From contig NC_066329.1 of the NCBI RefSeq assembly GCF_022539315.1, positions 8,903,072 through 8,967,071 on the forward strand: 64,000 nucleotides of DNA. The letters run 5' to 3'. Source of the DNA: Serinus canaria. Its lineage: Eukaryota; Chordata; Aves; Passeriformes; Fringillidae. The position numbers were made by a program, and so were the translations under genes. Position 1 is the first letter of the stretch. Every line of letters starts with the position of its first letter. Below, in pieces: positions 43,201 through 54,620 of this stretch. The notes beneath the pieces were generated by a model. The model made no database searches and had not been told where the DNA came from. It saw only the letters and a list, made by a program, of their open reading frames with translations.

Positions 43201-45352
43201 GCCCTCACCTTCCTGGTCTTGGTTAGATTTCTCAGTTTTTAAAATGCGATTCTGAATTTTTGCTGTTCTCTAGATAGACCCAGTTTACACACAGTGATTA
43301 GATGACTGGCTTATATAAAAGTACTGTGATTCTTTGTAGTTTGCTGCTTTTCCTTTGCCAGATGCTTTTGTGTTGGTGCAGTTAAAACATTCTGAGTTAT
43401 TAGTGGTCTTTTAATTCAAAGGATTTTGGGGTTTTTTTACAAATTTAAATATATTTTATGGATTATGTGCCAATGTTCCAAAGTCAAATGCCTTCTAAAT
43501 TTAAAGCTGAGAATTGAACAGCTGGAGGTCTAATCCATTAATTTTTACAAGCTGGCTTTCTTAGTACTTCAAAGAGAACATCTTAGATGATACTGCTTTA
43601 CTGTTCCCCTCCTCAGCACCCCTTCTTTTCCTCTCCCTGCCAGTGCCCTCTCCTCTAAGGCTTCATGTTCCGCTCATCTCCTGGCAAATTACAAAAGCAT
43701 CTGGATGGGGCGAATGCATTTCCCTTAGTCGATGTAATAAGTTTTAAGACTTGATGGTCTAGAAATGTGCCTTTCTTAGTGTTGCACTTTCTATCCATAC
43801 CAATGCAAAAGTACGTGGTCACCACTGTTCTGTGTTTCTTTCCTGTACTTGGGTTATTTTTTGTAGCAACATGGGCATTGCCATAGGAGTATTTTTGCTC
43901 CTTGCTTGTGCCCTTTTGAGATGCTTGACTCAGACGTTGGGCTCATCCCTCTCTGTAGGACTGGGTCTGATCCATTTGGAAGTAACGTTTTCCCAAGTTT
44001 TGCCTTGCCCGTTTGGGCAGGAGCTGCTCTGGCACTGCCAGCGGTGCCGCTCCCTGGGATGCACATGCCCATCAGTCAGGGGCAGCTCCTGAGCAGGAGC
44101 TGAGTCCTGGCTGCAGGCTGAGGTGCTGCCCAGACCCTGCAGCGGGGCACTTTATGTCTGTTTGTTTGCAATTCCAGCAAATCTGTTTGTGTCTGTTCAG
44201 TGTTTTAACGTAACACCACCAAGCATGACGCTGGGCGGTCTACATTTTTTATTAGCTTTTAACATTTGTCAAAAAAAGCATTTTTTGGTTTGGTAAGCAG
44301 AAATCTGGTTATGTTTAAGTGCTGCTTTGATAGATTTTTTTACATTGAAATAAATACAGTTTATTTGAGTTTAAACACGGACAACACGTGTGGGAGCTTG
44401 AAGGGCTCTGCTAGCTCTGACTGTGAGCGGTGGGAGAGACGTGCCACAGTCCTGCTCCCGCGGCCACTTTGTGTGAACTTTGGGATATTTATCTTTTTTT
44501 TATCCCCCTCTGTGTTTGGAGCATTTAAAATACAAAATGAAGAACTTTGTTTTTTTTTCCTTTTAACTCTCCTACCTTCAGTTCTGACTGCTGGGCCTTT
44601 AGGACTTGATCCCCTTGATCCCAGCAAAGCCTGTGATCGGTCAGTAGTTGGAAGACAGCAGGGTTTTTTGGTGGTAAAATATATGTTTTCAGAGTTAAGT
44701 CTGCATTTAATTAATTTTGTGAATTAGTATTCACAAAATACTCGAAAGCATTCTGTTGCTAATAGAAAGATCATCCTGAGGCTGGGGAAGCACAGTTAAT
44801 TGAAAAAGCAGCCATTTGTAAAGTGAAGAAAATTTTAAAACATTTCATACCCTAATTAAGAATGTACTCCTGAGTTAAAATTGAGAATATTAATTTGCTG
44901 CACGAAGCAAATACGTTACAAAGCTCTGGAAAGAGTCATATCCTTCCTTCCTCCTTAATCCTCTCCCAAAATACAGTTTCAGAAGAAAGGCATGACTTTT
45001 TTCTTTTTTATAATGTAGCCTGAAACCATTTTGCTAGAAATATGTAAATTGATCTATTAACATAAGAAATGGAGGTTGGACTGGGGTTATTATCTGGTCA
45101 GAATTTTAGGACCTCTTTCCTAGAAAAATCTTCCACTAATTTTTTTTTTTTTTTTGGAGGCAGTGGTGGGTGGGTATAATATTCCTCCATAATGGCATTT
45201 CAAAGCCTTTTGGTCTCAGGTGAGAGCAGTCAGAAGAGGCAGAGGATGCTGTGGCACAGCTGTGCATCATTGCAAGCACTTCTGCTCCCTGGGGAATGGA
45301 GCTGAGCCCTCCCTCCCCTGCACTGTTGGAGGGGAGGCCGTGAGTGGGAACG

Positions 45353-45505
45353 GGCAGGGAGGGAATGTCTGCCAAGCGTTGCTGCTCCTGGCTGGATGGC
45401 TCAGGCAGGGAGGGAATGTCTGCACAGCGTTCCTGCTCCTGGCTGGATGGCTCAGGCAGGGAGGGAATGTCTGCACAGCGTTCCTGCTCCTGGCTGGATG
45501 GCTCG
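45353..45505. repeat. 51-bp minisatellite, three tandem copies
   Basis: Copies start at 45353, 45404 and 45455, each beginning GGCAGGGAGGGAATGTCTGC and ending in GCTGGATGGCTC. Copies two and three are nearly identical; copy one differs at a few bases. Because 51 is a multiple of three, it leaves open frames with 17-residue peptide repeats on both strands, which I do not regard as genes. Confidence 0.9.
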
Positions 45506-48500
45506 GGCAGTCCAGGCATCGCTGTCGTACTTGCCGGCAGTGGGGTCCACGTGTGATTTAGAGTGCAGCGGAGTCCATATTCAGGTCCCACTCTAGGATT
45601 ATTTTTTGTTTCAGATCATATTTATTGCACCATAAATTGCCATGGTGCTTTAGAAACCTGGGAGATGTTCCCACTGTTAAAGATTTACTGTCCAAATGAG
45701 ATAAAAGAGGCATTGTTGGGCTGGGCAGCTGCCGGTTCACCACCGGAACATGGGGTGGTGCCACCAGGGCTTGGGCAGAGGCTGCTGGTGAGGTGGAACT
45801 GGAGGGCACTTGGGTACCCAGCAAAGGCAGGCACACTGGTGCTGAATGCTGCTGGGTTGGGAAGTGTGTATGAGCAGGGAATGAAGGGCTGAGAGCATCT
45901 TGTCCCATCTGGTGATCTCATTTCTGAGTGGATTCCTTGTTTGGTGAGGATGGCGCGGCTGTATTGCCCTCTCCGGGGCAGCATTTCTCCTCTCATGGAA
46001 AAGATAAACCCAAACCCCAGTTATGGCACTTCTGATCTGTGTGTGAGTGAATTTCTAAATAGGTTTGTCAGCCTTAGAAACAGGAAAAGAGACTTCAATA
46101 TTGCAGAAGTAGTTTGGTGCAAGGTTTTTGCCTCTTCCAAGTGCCTGGGGTTGGAAGCATCACCAAAGGAGGGCTTCTCCTCCCTGCTCCCTTGGGTGAT
46201 GGGAGAGGAAGACCCAGATCCCAGGTCTGAGCTGCACAGTAGATCACAACCACCTGGTGTGACTTACTCCTGGAGTGGTACTGAACTGATAATTAGAAAA
46301 AAGATGTCTCTTAGACCTGCCAGGCAGCCCGGTAACTGTGTGCATCTAATAATCCTGATATTTTTGATCTGATTCAATTGTTTTAATTTTTATTGGTACC
46401 AAATATTAGGCTGAAAAATGTTTTTTGCCTAGTCTGAAAAGTAACCCAAAATTTCAGACCAAACACAGTTTTAAAAGCAAGAAGATAATAAATGGGCCTA
46501 TTGATTGCATTCTACAAAAGAAAAAAAGGAGTTCCCCAGTAATTGTAATAAAAGATACCACAGTCTATGAGACAATAATTCTGAAACCCTTTAAAAATAG
46601 TATTATTATTCAAAGTGCAGAGCAGCTGGTATTTTGTGATAGAACAGATTTTATTGTTGCTGGATATAGGGTCAAATGCTTGCAGCACATTTTTGATTTA
46701 AACAAACCAAAAACACAAATGCTTTTTTGAAGATAAAATCAGTGATTGATTTTTTTTTTTTTTTCCTGGATGCTATAGCTCCCTTCTCCACCTCTAAATA
46801 TAGGCACATACTTTTCTTTTTGTGCTGGGAGGAACCACACGCAGCCCAGCTCCCTATGCTCTCCCTACCATGCCATAGTTCTGGAGGCAGAGGGAAAAAA
46901 GGGCTGTCCCAAGTACAATTCAAATCTCGTCTGAACTACTTTGAAAGAGACAGATCACAAAAAAGGGAGAATATCAAAACATTCCTTCTGGATTAGTATT
47001 GAAGTTTCATCCCATCATTTGGCGGATCTTTGTGCTGTTGGCAGGGTGGGTGTGAGGGTGGTGGCTGGAAAATGTGCAGGGAAACAGGGGAAAGCTGAAG
47101 GACAGCCCTGGTGATTTTGGGTGAGCTTTGCTTTTAAACTCTGTGCATCAAAGTTGTGTTCTATGTTACATGACAAAGTGGTGTGTCCTGTAGATAAATC
47201 CAGTTCATGTTCTGTGTCCTGATGTTACTTATTTTAGCTGAGGTGAGAATGGGAAAGGCAGAAGGGAATTTGCTGCTCCCAGTGCTCCGGGACCTGTGGC
47301 AGGTGATCACGGTCCTTCCTGACTGTGCCAGGGCTCCTGCTGGTCCTGTTGGTACTGCAGAACAACCAACACCACTTTGGAAATGTGAGGTTTTAAAAAC
47401 ACAGTGAAGTCTTACTCCAAATAATTTTCCAGATCCTCTTGGGTTTTGTGTAGTTTTCCTCGAGTGGCTGATGCCAATGGTGCTGCAGTGTTTCTCTTAA
47501 GGAAAAAGAACAGATAAAATATCTCTTTTTTGAGCCAGACACGTGTGAGCCTCAGAGCTGGGAACGTGCGTTGGGAGATTGTGATACAATTACGTTTTAT
47601 GTCTACCTATTAAGCATAATGAAGGGTTGGTTGCTGGCCTTAAATTTGGAAAGAGCTTACTGTAGAGCTTAAACCAGAAGTAGATTCCTGTAATTACTGC
47701 TTTGCTGTGCGGAGTGTGGCGAGGTAGAGGGAATAAAAACTGTTCATTGTCCAATTGTATTTCCATAACTGCTCCACTTTTAAATGTCTGTTTTGAAAGA
47801 TAAAATTTTTGTTATACTAATTTTCTGAAGTAAGCTAATAAAAGCCAATGCAGGGAAAAAAAATAAAAGAGGTGAAAAATGTCAAATGAACAATGCTTCG
47901 AAAACACGGAGCTTCAGCTTCTTCAGTGAGCCCTGTTGCAGTGCTTGAAAAGTCAGTGGCTTTGTTTGTTAAACACAGGACCACTGTGCTGTTGTGGTTT
48001 AGATTCGCTTGAGTATGAGATCCTGGATGATGAAATGAAGAATTTTTAAAACTTTCAATTTAATGGTTGCTTTTCTTTGTACTAGATTAGGCAAAGGGGG
48101 TAAAACTCGAAGCAGTCAGTTCTGAATCTGCTTTTGCTTTTACTTGACGTTGTTCTTGCTGTGTGATGGCAGTGTGTCAGGGAAACTTGGATCCCAGCAT
48201 CAGCTGTTTGGAATTATTGTTTGGATTATATTCAGTTTCAAATGGTATGAAACTGTAGTGAGAAATGAGCATTTGTTTATGCTGATAAAATGAGTCTTTC
48301 ATAGCATACACTTGTTTTGGTGTGCATGTTACAGCTCAGAATGTCCGTTTTTTCAGAGTGATAACGTGGCCCCATTTTGCTCTTTGTGTGCATTTGGGAC
48401 TGGGAACTGCCTCAAAGAGGAGGTGTTTCTGCTTCAAGTGAGGAAGAAGAGAGGGAAGACCAAAACTCTTCTTGGCCCTTAGGGAAAAAAATACACCCTA

Positions 48501-51500
48501 AACCACATCCTTTTTCCTCTCCCCCTCAAAAATTTGGCTTACATCCTTAAGAGAGAGGTTTTTTCCTTTTATTTTCCAGCCATCCTTTAAGGTGTGCTCT
48601 CCTGGCCTTTCTCCAGTTTGTGGAGCTTCTCTTGGAATATGTTTTAAGGGGTTATATTTGACATGTTACTGAAGGCTGCCTTCCACAGTGGTCTGGCTCA
48701 AATAGAAATGTGAAAAGTTCCCACTACTGAGCTGTAAAAGAATACTGGAAATGGGTTATGCTGAAAAAACCATTTAGATAAAAATGCAATTTTCCCTTCC
48801 ACATACACTGCTAAGAATTAATAGCACATTCTTCCTAAATGGGTAGTTCTGTATTATATTTTCACCTTAATGAAATTCTTTCCAAAACAGGAGAGTTTCA
48901 TTTAAAAATGTAGGGCAAAATTGATCTGTCTTTAGCTGCAGTGCTCCCTGCTTTAAAATATTATGGGTTTGAGTTCCATGGGCTGTCTGGGCACTCCTTG
49001 AAAAACAGATGTTGGGTTCTAAGGTGGGTGTCCCATTACAAGGTGTGCTCCTTTCCCTGCTGTCACAGCTGGATTTGGGCTGTCACTGTGGTGGTGTGTG
49101 CTGTGTGTGCCAGCTGTGCTTTCACAGCTCCACTACTTGGCCAGTGGCCACCACGCAGTGGGGACATGAACATGGCACTTACCAGGGAATTTCTGCCAAA
49201 AATACCCAAAAATGGAGAAGGGCCAAGCCCACTGTGGCCTTAACCTGTCTTGGTTCACTGTTGCACACTTGGGGCACAGGTGGTGAGTCCAAGTGTGGCA
49301 TGGCCTGGAACAACATCAGCAAAAACACACAGACATCAGTTTCAATGTGTTCCTTTTCTGCAGAAGATACATAAATGTCTAATGAAAGAAAGAAGGGGGA
49401 ATCCTCTGTGGTAGTTGTGAAACTGAAGTGGAGATGCCCCCAGGAAGATTTGCCCATTCCAGCTAAGAGAAAACCAAAACCTGTATTCATGCTTTTTAAT
49501 GGTTTCATTTTTGGTGGATGGTTTTTAATGTAATGGTGAGAACAGAAGTGTGTAGAAGAAGTGGGGCTGATAGACTCTGCTTTAAAGAGCTTTTCACTGC
49601 TGAGTTACAGTGGAGAAAGTACTTTTATTAAATAAATTGTTTGGTGCTATCATAGTTTTAATAAAATGGTTCTCACGTATAAGCAATGCTCATAATGATG
49701 GAGAAGTGGACAGGATTGATATAACTAAAAATTTTCATGTTAAAAAGATGAATTTTGGTGGTAGTAATGCTGCACAGGTTTTGCATCATTTTTGTGACAA
49801 ATTACCCTTCAGGAGGTCTGTGCTTGGGCTTTCCCCTAAAAGGTGAGATACAGGAGAGGCGTGAGGCAGTCTGACTGACTAGTACCCAGCTAACACTGAG
49901 CTTAATCCAGATTCCGTTTTTGAAAGGGGTATTTATAGTCATCTTCTGATAGTTTCCTAATCAAACAGCAGCAAATCTGATACTGCTCGTTAGGTGCATT
50001 ACAGAACAGCTGTTTTTTTAGTCACCCAACTTGCCTTTTGTGATTCATTTTCTGTGAATCACACTAGTTCAGCAAAGAGTGCAGATCACGACTTTTACAG
50101 CCAAATATGCAACTTCCTGGAAGCAAATGTCAAAAATTTAAATATTTTAGTATAGTGCCTTGTAACTTGCAAGTTTTGGATTAGTGGGACATGGCTCTTC
50201 TGTAAAACTTCACTCCTGGGACAAGCATGCCCATCAGTAGGAGTGTTTGCTCCTTGGTGTAAGTGGTTCACACTCAGAGAGTGTTGCCTGGTTCCACTTT
50301 AGGTGGGACTTTCTTAGGTGTCACTGTTTAATTTTTTTCATGTTTTTTTTGTGTTGGTGCTCAGTGTATTTGCAGGAACTCAGCATGCTGAGTGATGCAT
50401 TTAAACATTGGCTGCTACAGTAAAAATCTTGATGGCCGTTGTTTCAATCAAAAAAATCCTTCACATCTTCAAAGTCACTGTTGTTACAATAATTTTCTCT
50501 TTGAACATGTCAGGATTCTGTCTTTGATTATAGACTGGATTGTCTCTTGTCATTGCATAATGATTTTTTTTTTGGGTAGGCAGAGACCTTTTTCAGTTCC
50601 TTACAGTTCATCCCCCATCCCAGTACTTCTGTAAAAAGAGATTATGTTGAAACCAGGTATTTAAGAATATAGATCCTCAAGAAAATAACTGGTTTTGACT
50701 TTGTATTTTCCTGGGAATTTTATAAAACTGATATGAATTACAGATTTATTTTACAATTTGAACTTAGACTTTTAAATTTTTCCTTTCCCCCCCACCCCTT
50801 CTTTTGCTTCCTATTGGACCAGAAGTCATTATTACAGAGATTTTCTGCTACTTTTTCATTTTCTCTTTTTGCAATAACACAAAAAGAATTGATCTCTGTA
50901 ATTCTACCACCACTTGGATGGTTGCTTGGATGGATGGTTGGGTGAATGGTGGTTTAGGTGACTGACCTGGAGGCCTGAGCACTGTTGCCAGACCCTCCCT
51001 GCCCTGCTCCCTGTTCAGGACTGATGTTGAGCTTTGGGAAGTGCTTGCTGAGGCCTTTTCTGTTGGAAGCTGTTTTGGGGTTTGGTGGTCTGTCTACTCT
51101 CTAGGGCCCAGAGTTTCCATTGCTGTTAGAACCCTCAGAGACCTTACAGCTCTCTTGAGCATTGTGGTGGGATGAAGGCATCCTGAAAGCAGAGCTCCTC
51201 TCTTATTGCTGCTGAGGTTTGTGGCCCTTCATGGCTGATGGTTTAAACTCTGGTGTTCTGCACTTGTACAGTGTTCACCTTGGATCTAAGGGCAGGGGAC
51301 ATCCTGAAATGGAAGGTGCCTTGGATGGTCCTCCCAAGCCTCCTCAAGCTACGTGAAAGCCCAGAGACAAGAGCATTTGCAGTTTGTTTTGCTTTATGTG
51401 TATGTGCAGACTCTTCCATTGCTGGGTGATGGTGATGCCACCGTGGGAAAACTGCACAAAAATGGGTGACACTAGAGCTGCATCAGGCACTGAAGAGACT

Positions 51501-53047
51501 TATCCCTTGGGAAATGGGTATTGTGTAAGAATGGCAGAAGAGTCCAGGTGAGACCTGCAGATCCATGCCTGGCTGTGATTACGTATGTGCAGGCTTCCAG
51601 CTGGTCACTCTAAAGCTGTCACATGATGGGTGTATTGCCTCAGAGGTATGACTGAATCCAAGATGCTCCCTCAGCGGGGGTTGCCTGCATGTGTCCATGC
51701 AATGGAAGCCTTTGCCACAGAATTAGTAAATCCTGACTGTGGTTTTGCCCTAGTGTTTTGTAAGGAAAGAGCTAAAAAGGATTCGCTGTGTCTTTAAACT
51801 TTCAGATCCTCAGAACCTTCCTGGGAAGTAGAAGGGGGAAGGGACCCTTTCAGGATTAATTAAACAGAGATGTCTTGCTGTAGACTTCAGGGTTTACTGA
51901 TAAATGCCAGCCCCTCACCCACATCTGGTGGTGCTGCTGTTATTTAATCAGGGCCTTGACAAGGAATCTGAGCAATCTTCCCTTTCTCCTCCTCTGTTCC
52001 ATTTATCTGTCCTCCCAACCTGTTTGTTTGTGTATGGTTAAGTTTTCCATGCCAGGGAGAAGCAGAGTGGAAATGTCAGGGGTCAGGCTGCAGGCAGGGC
52101 AGGCAGGAGCAGGCAGGGAGCAGAAAGCCCAGCTCTGCAGCGTTTGAGTTTCTGAGAAACCAGAGATCGGTTGTTCCAGGCAAGATTAACTCCTTCAGCA
52201 CAGCTGCCTTCTGCTTAAGATCTCCAGGAAGGGAGGCAAGGTGGGTACATTAAGACACTGAGCTCAGACTCCATCCCCCTATCCTTGCAGTCCTGTGGGT
52301 AATGGGTGCTCCTGCTGCCATTTTTCTCACTCTCTTGTTGAAGCCTTGCTGGCCCATTTGCCTTGGCAGCTCTGCTGCTGGGAGATGAAGCTGTGTGGAT
52401 CCAGACCTGAGCAGGATGGCAGATAGCAGAATTCATTGTAGTACTGTTATGGATACCTGAGTTATTTGGCACATTCCCAAGTGGACAAAATATTTATCCA
52501 TGGCAGGCTGTTCAGAGACATGCCTTTGAGTTGACACATGACTTGGGTTTGTAATTCAAAAGTTAGCTAAAGACCAGTCTGGATACCCTTGGCTTCAGAA
52601 AAACCAATTTTGACGTTGTGTCATTAGACTTGGTATCTCACAGGCTCTCAGCTGTGTGCTCTGTGGTGGTTCACAAGTGCATCAGCCCCAGCTGATGCTG
52701 CCATGGTGGCTGGGATTGGGTGAAGTTTTGGCTGTATGAGCCAAGCTGTTGAACTTGCACTTTACCCCACCTGTGCAAGGGAAAAGCCTAATTCAGGGTG
52801 GGGTGGAGGATTTTGTTTGTTTGTTGGGTGATGCCTTTGCATTTGTGTTGTGGCAGTGAAGCAGGTGCTGCAGAGCTGAATCCTGCCTGGTTTGACAGTG
52901 TTTGCCTTGCAGGCAGTTCCCTGCCTGGCACAGCTGCAGGTAGAGATGACAAGGTCCTTACACGCTGCTAGTGGGATGGTCTGTACTTCTGCACTGACCA
53001 CATCTAGACCGGGGTAACAGCTGTAGTTACAGATGGGATAGGAATGA

Positions 53048-53343
53048 ATCACAGAAGAGAATCAGAGAATTGAGTTGGAAGAGTCATCTTACTGCAACTG
53101 TGGGCAGGGACACCTTTCACTAGACCAGGTTGCTCCAAGCTCCATCCAGGCTGGCTTTGAACACTTGCAGGAGTAGGGCAGGCCCAACTTCTCTGGGCAA
53201 TCTGTTCCAGTGCTTCAGTACTCGCTGAGTAAATAATTTCTTCCCAATATCCAATCTCAGCCTGCCCTCTCTCAGGTGGGAGATATTCCCCCTTGTCTTG
53301 TCACTCCAGGCCCTGGTTAGCAGTCCTTCTGCATCTCTCCTGG
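53048..53343 (-). mobile_element. CR1 LINE, 3' end fragment
   Basis: Reading the minus strand gives the end of the CR1 ORF2 reverse transcriptase (peptides RLDIGKKLFTQRVLKHWNRL and FKASLDGAWSNLV) followed by the CR1 3'UTR with its ATTCTCTGATTCTCTTCTGTG-type tail. The 5' truncation at about 53343 is typical of CR1 insertions. The exact 5' border is uncertain. Confidence 0.88.
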
Positions 53344-54501
53344 AGTTCTGTGGGCTGCTCCATGCAGTGAAGTCTTGGGGATGTGCTGTGTTCCCTGTGC
53401 CAGTGCTTGGGTGCTGCTCAGCCCCGTGTCCCTCCCCTGCCCTTGACAGGAGCAACTGGAGCTGCTGGCCCTTGCTCCCTGGGGAGGTGCTGCAGGGCAG
53501 AGCCCACACAATCCCCAGCAGAGTGGGATGAACTTATTGTCTGCTGTTCTTTCATTTTCCAGGAGTATTGAAATTGTTGTGGGTCATAAATCACGTGAGC
53601 ATATGGCCGGAAGGAGAACACAGACCCATATTTCAGCTTTGGGCTGGAAGATGAGACTGTTTGTCCTGTGTTGTACAGGCCCATTTTGTTGATTTACTGG
53701 CCTGTGAAACTTTAGAGTTAATTTTTTGTTGAAGCAAGGAAAGTCTGTCTACCTGTGACTTTCCTGCTTGAACAGCTGTTTGCTCCTGATTCGTTGCTAT
53801 TCTGAGAATTTCATGAAGACTCTCCACAGTGATGTGACAATTGGAAGTAAAAGATGAGCTTATATTTCTCTTATCCTAATAGTGGCACTTACAGCTGTAC
53901 CTAAGAATGCCAGATTTCTTTGTGTGTTTTTTTTTTTTAATGCTGAATTTCCCTCACTGCCATTGCTCCTCATTTGGTCACGCATTTCTTCTAATGATTT
54001 TTTTTCTTTCCCTTCAGATAGATTTAATTTTTAAACCTGCTGTTCAATCAAACTCTGTTCCTCCATCAGACTTCTGGGCCCCAGCTCAATCACCACACCT
54101 TATTGCTGCTTTAGGGGATCTTTCTGAATATGCCAAATCCATTATATGATGACATTTCTATCTCTTTCTGTAGTCAAAATTTAGGGTATACCAGAATTTG
54201 GGATTTTTTTTAGAAGAGATCTAGCAAGAATTTGCCCAGGAGGTGCTGGGTTGATAGTATCAGCTCTCAGTCTGATTAGCCAGCATTTAAATGTTTTCCA
54301 GCAGAGATTGTGACCCTTCTTTGAGAAGCTCAGACCTCTTGACAATTCTGCTTTTTTTTAGTTATTCCTTGCAGATTCTTTACAATTTGCCTGTGAATTA
54401 CTTGCAACGGACTTGCAAGCAGTGATTTGGAACCCCCTGTTTTTGGAGTGTCAAGCAGCTGGTGCTGCTGAGCACAGTGCAGGTCAGGGAGTGCCCCATA
54501 G

Positions 54502-54620
54502 CATCACAAAATGGTTTGGGCAGGGAGAGACCTTAAAATTCATCCTTGTTCCACACCCCTGCCATGGGCAGGGACACTTTCCACTAGGCCAGGTGCTCAG
54601 GGCCCTGTTCAGCCTGTTCT
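54502..54620 (-). mobile_element. CR1 LINE, short 3' tail fragment
   Basis: The plus strand reads ATCACAAAATGGTTTGGG, then AGAGACCTTAAAATTCATCC, then CCCTGCCATGGGCAGGGACA and CTTTCCACTAGGCCAGGTGC, the usual reverse complement of the CR1 3' end. It has its own tail, so it is a separate insertion from the copy 1.2 kb upstream. Confidence 0.82.

Noticed and set aside
45136..45591. Frame encoding three 17-residue peptide repeats, and possible CRISPR-like array
   Set aside because: The repeat is a head-to-tail 51-bp minisatellite without spacers, in a vertebrate intron. The peptide repeats follow from the unit length being divisible by three.
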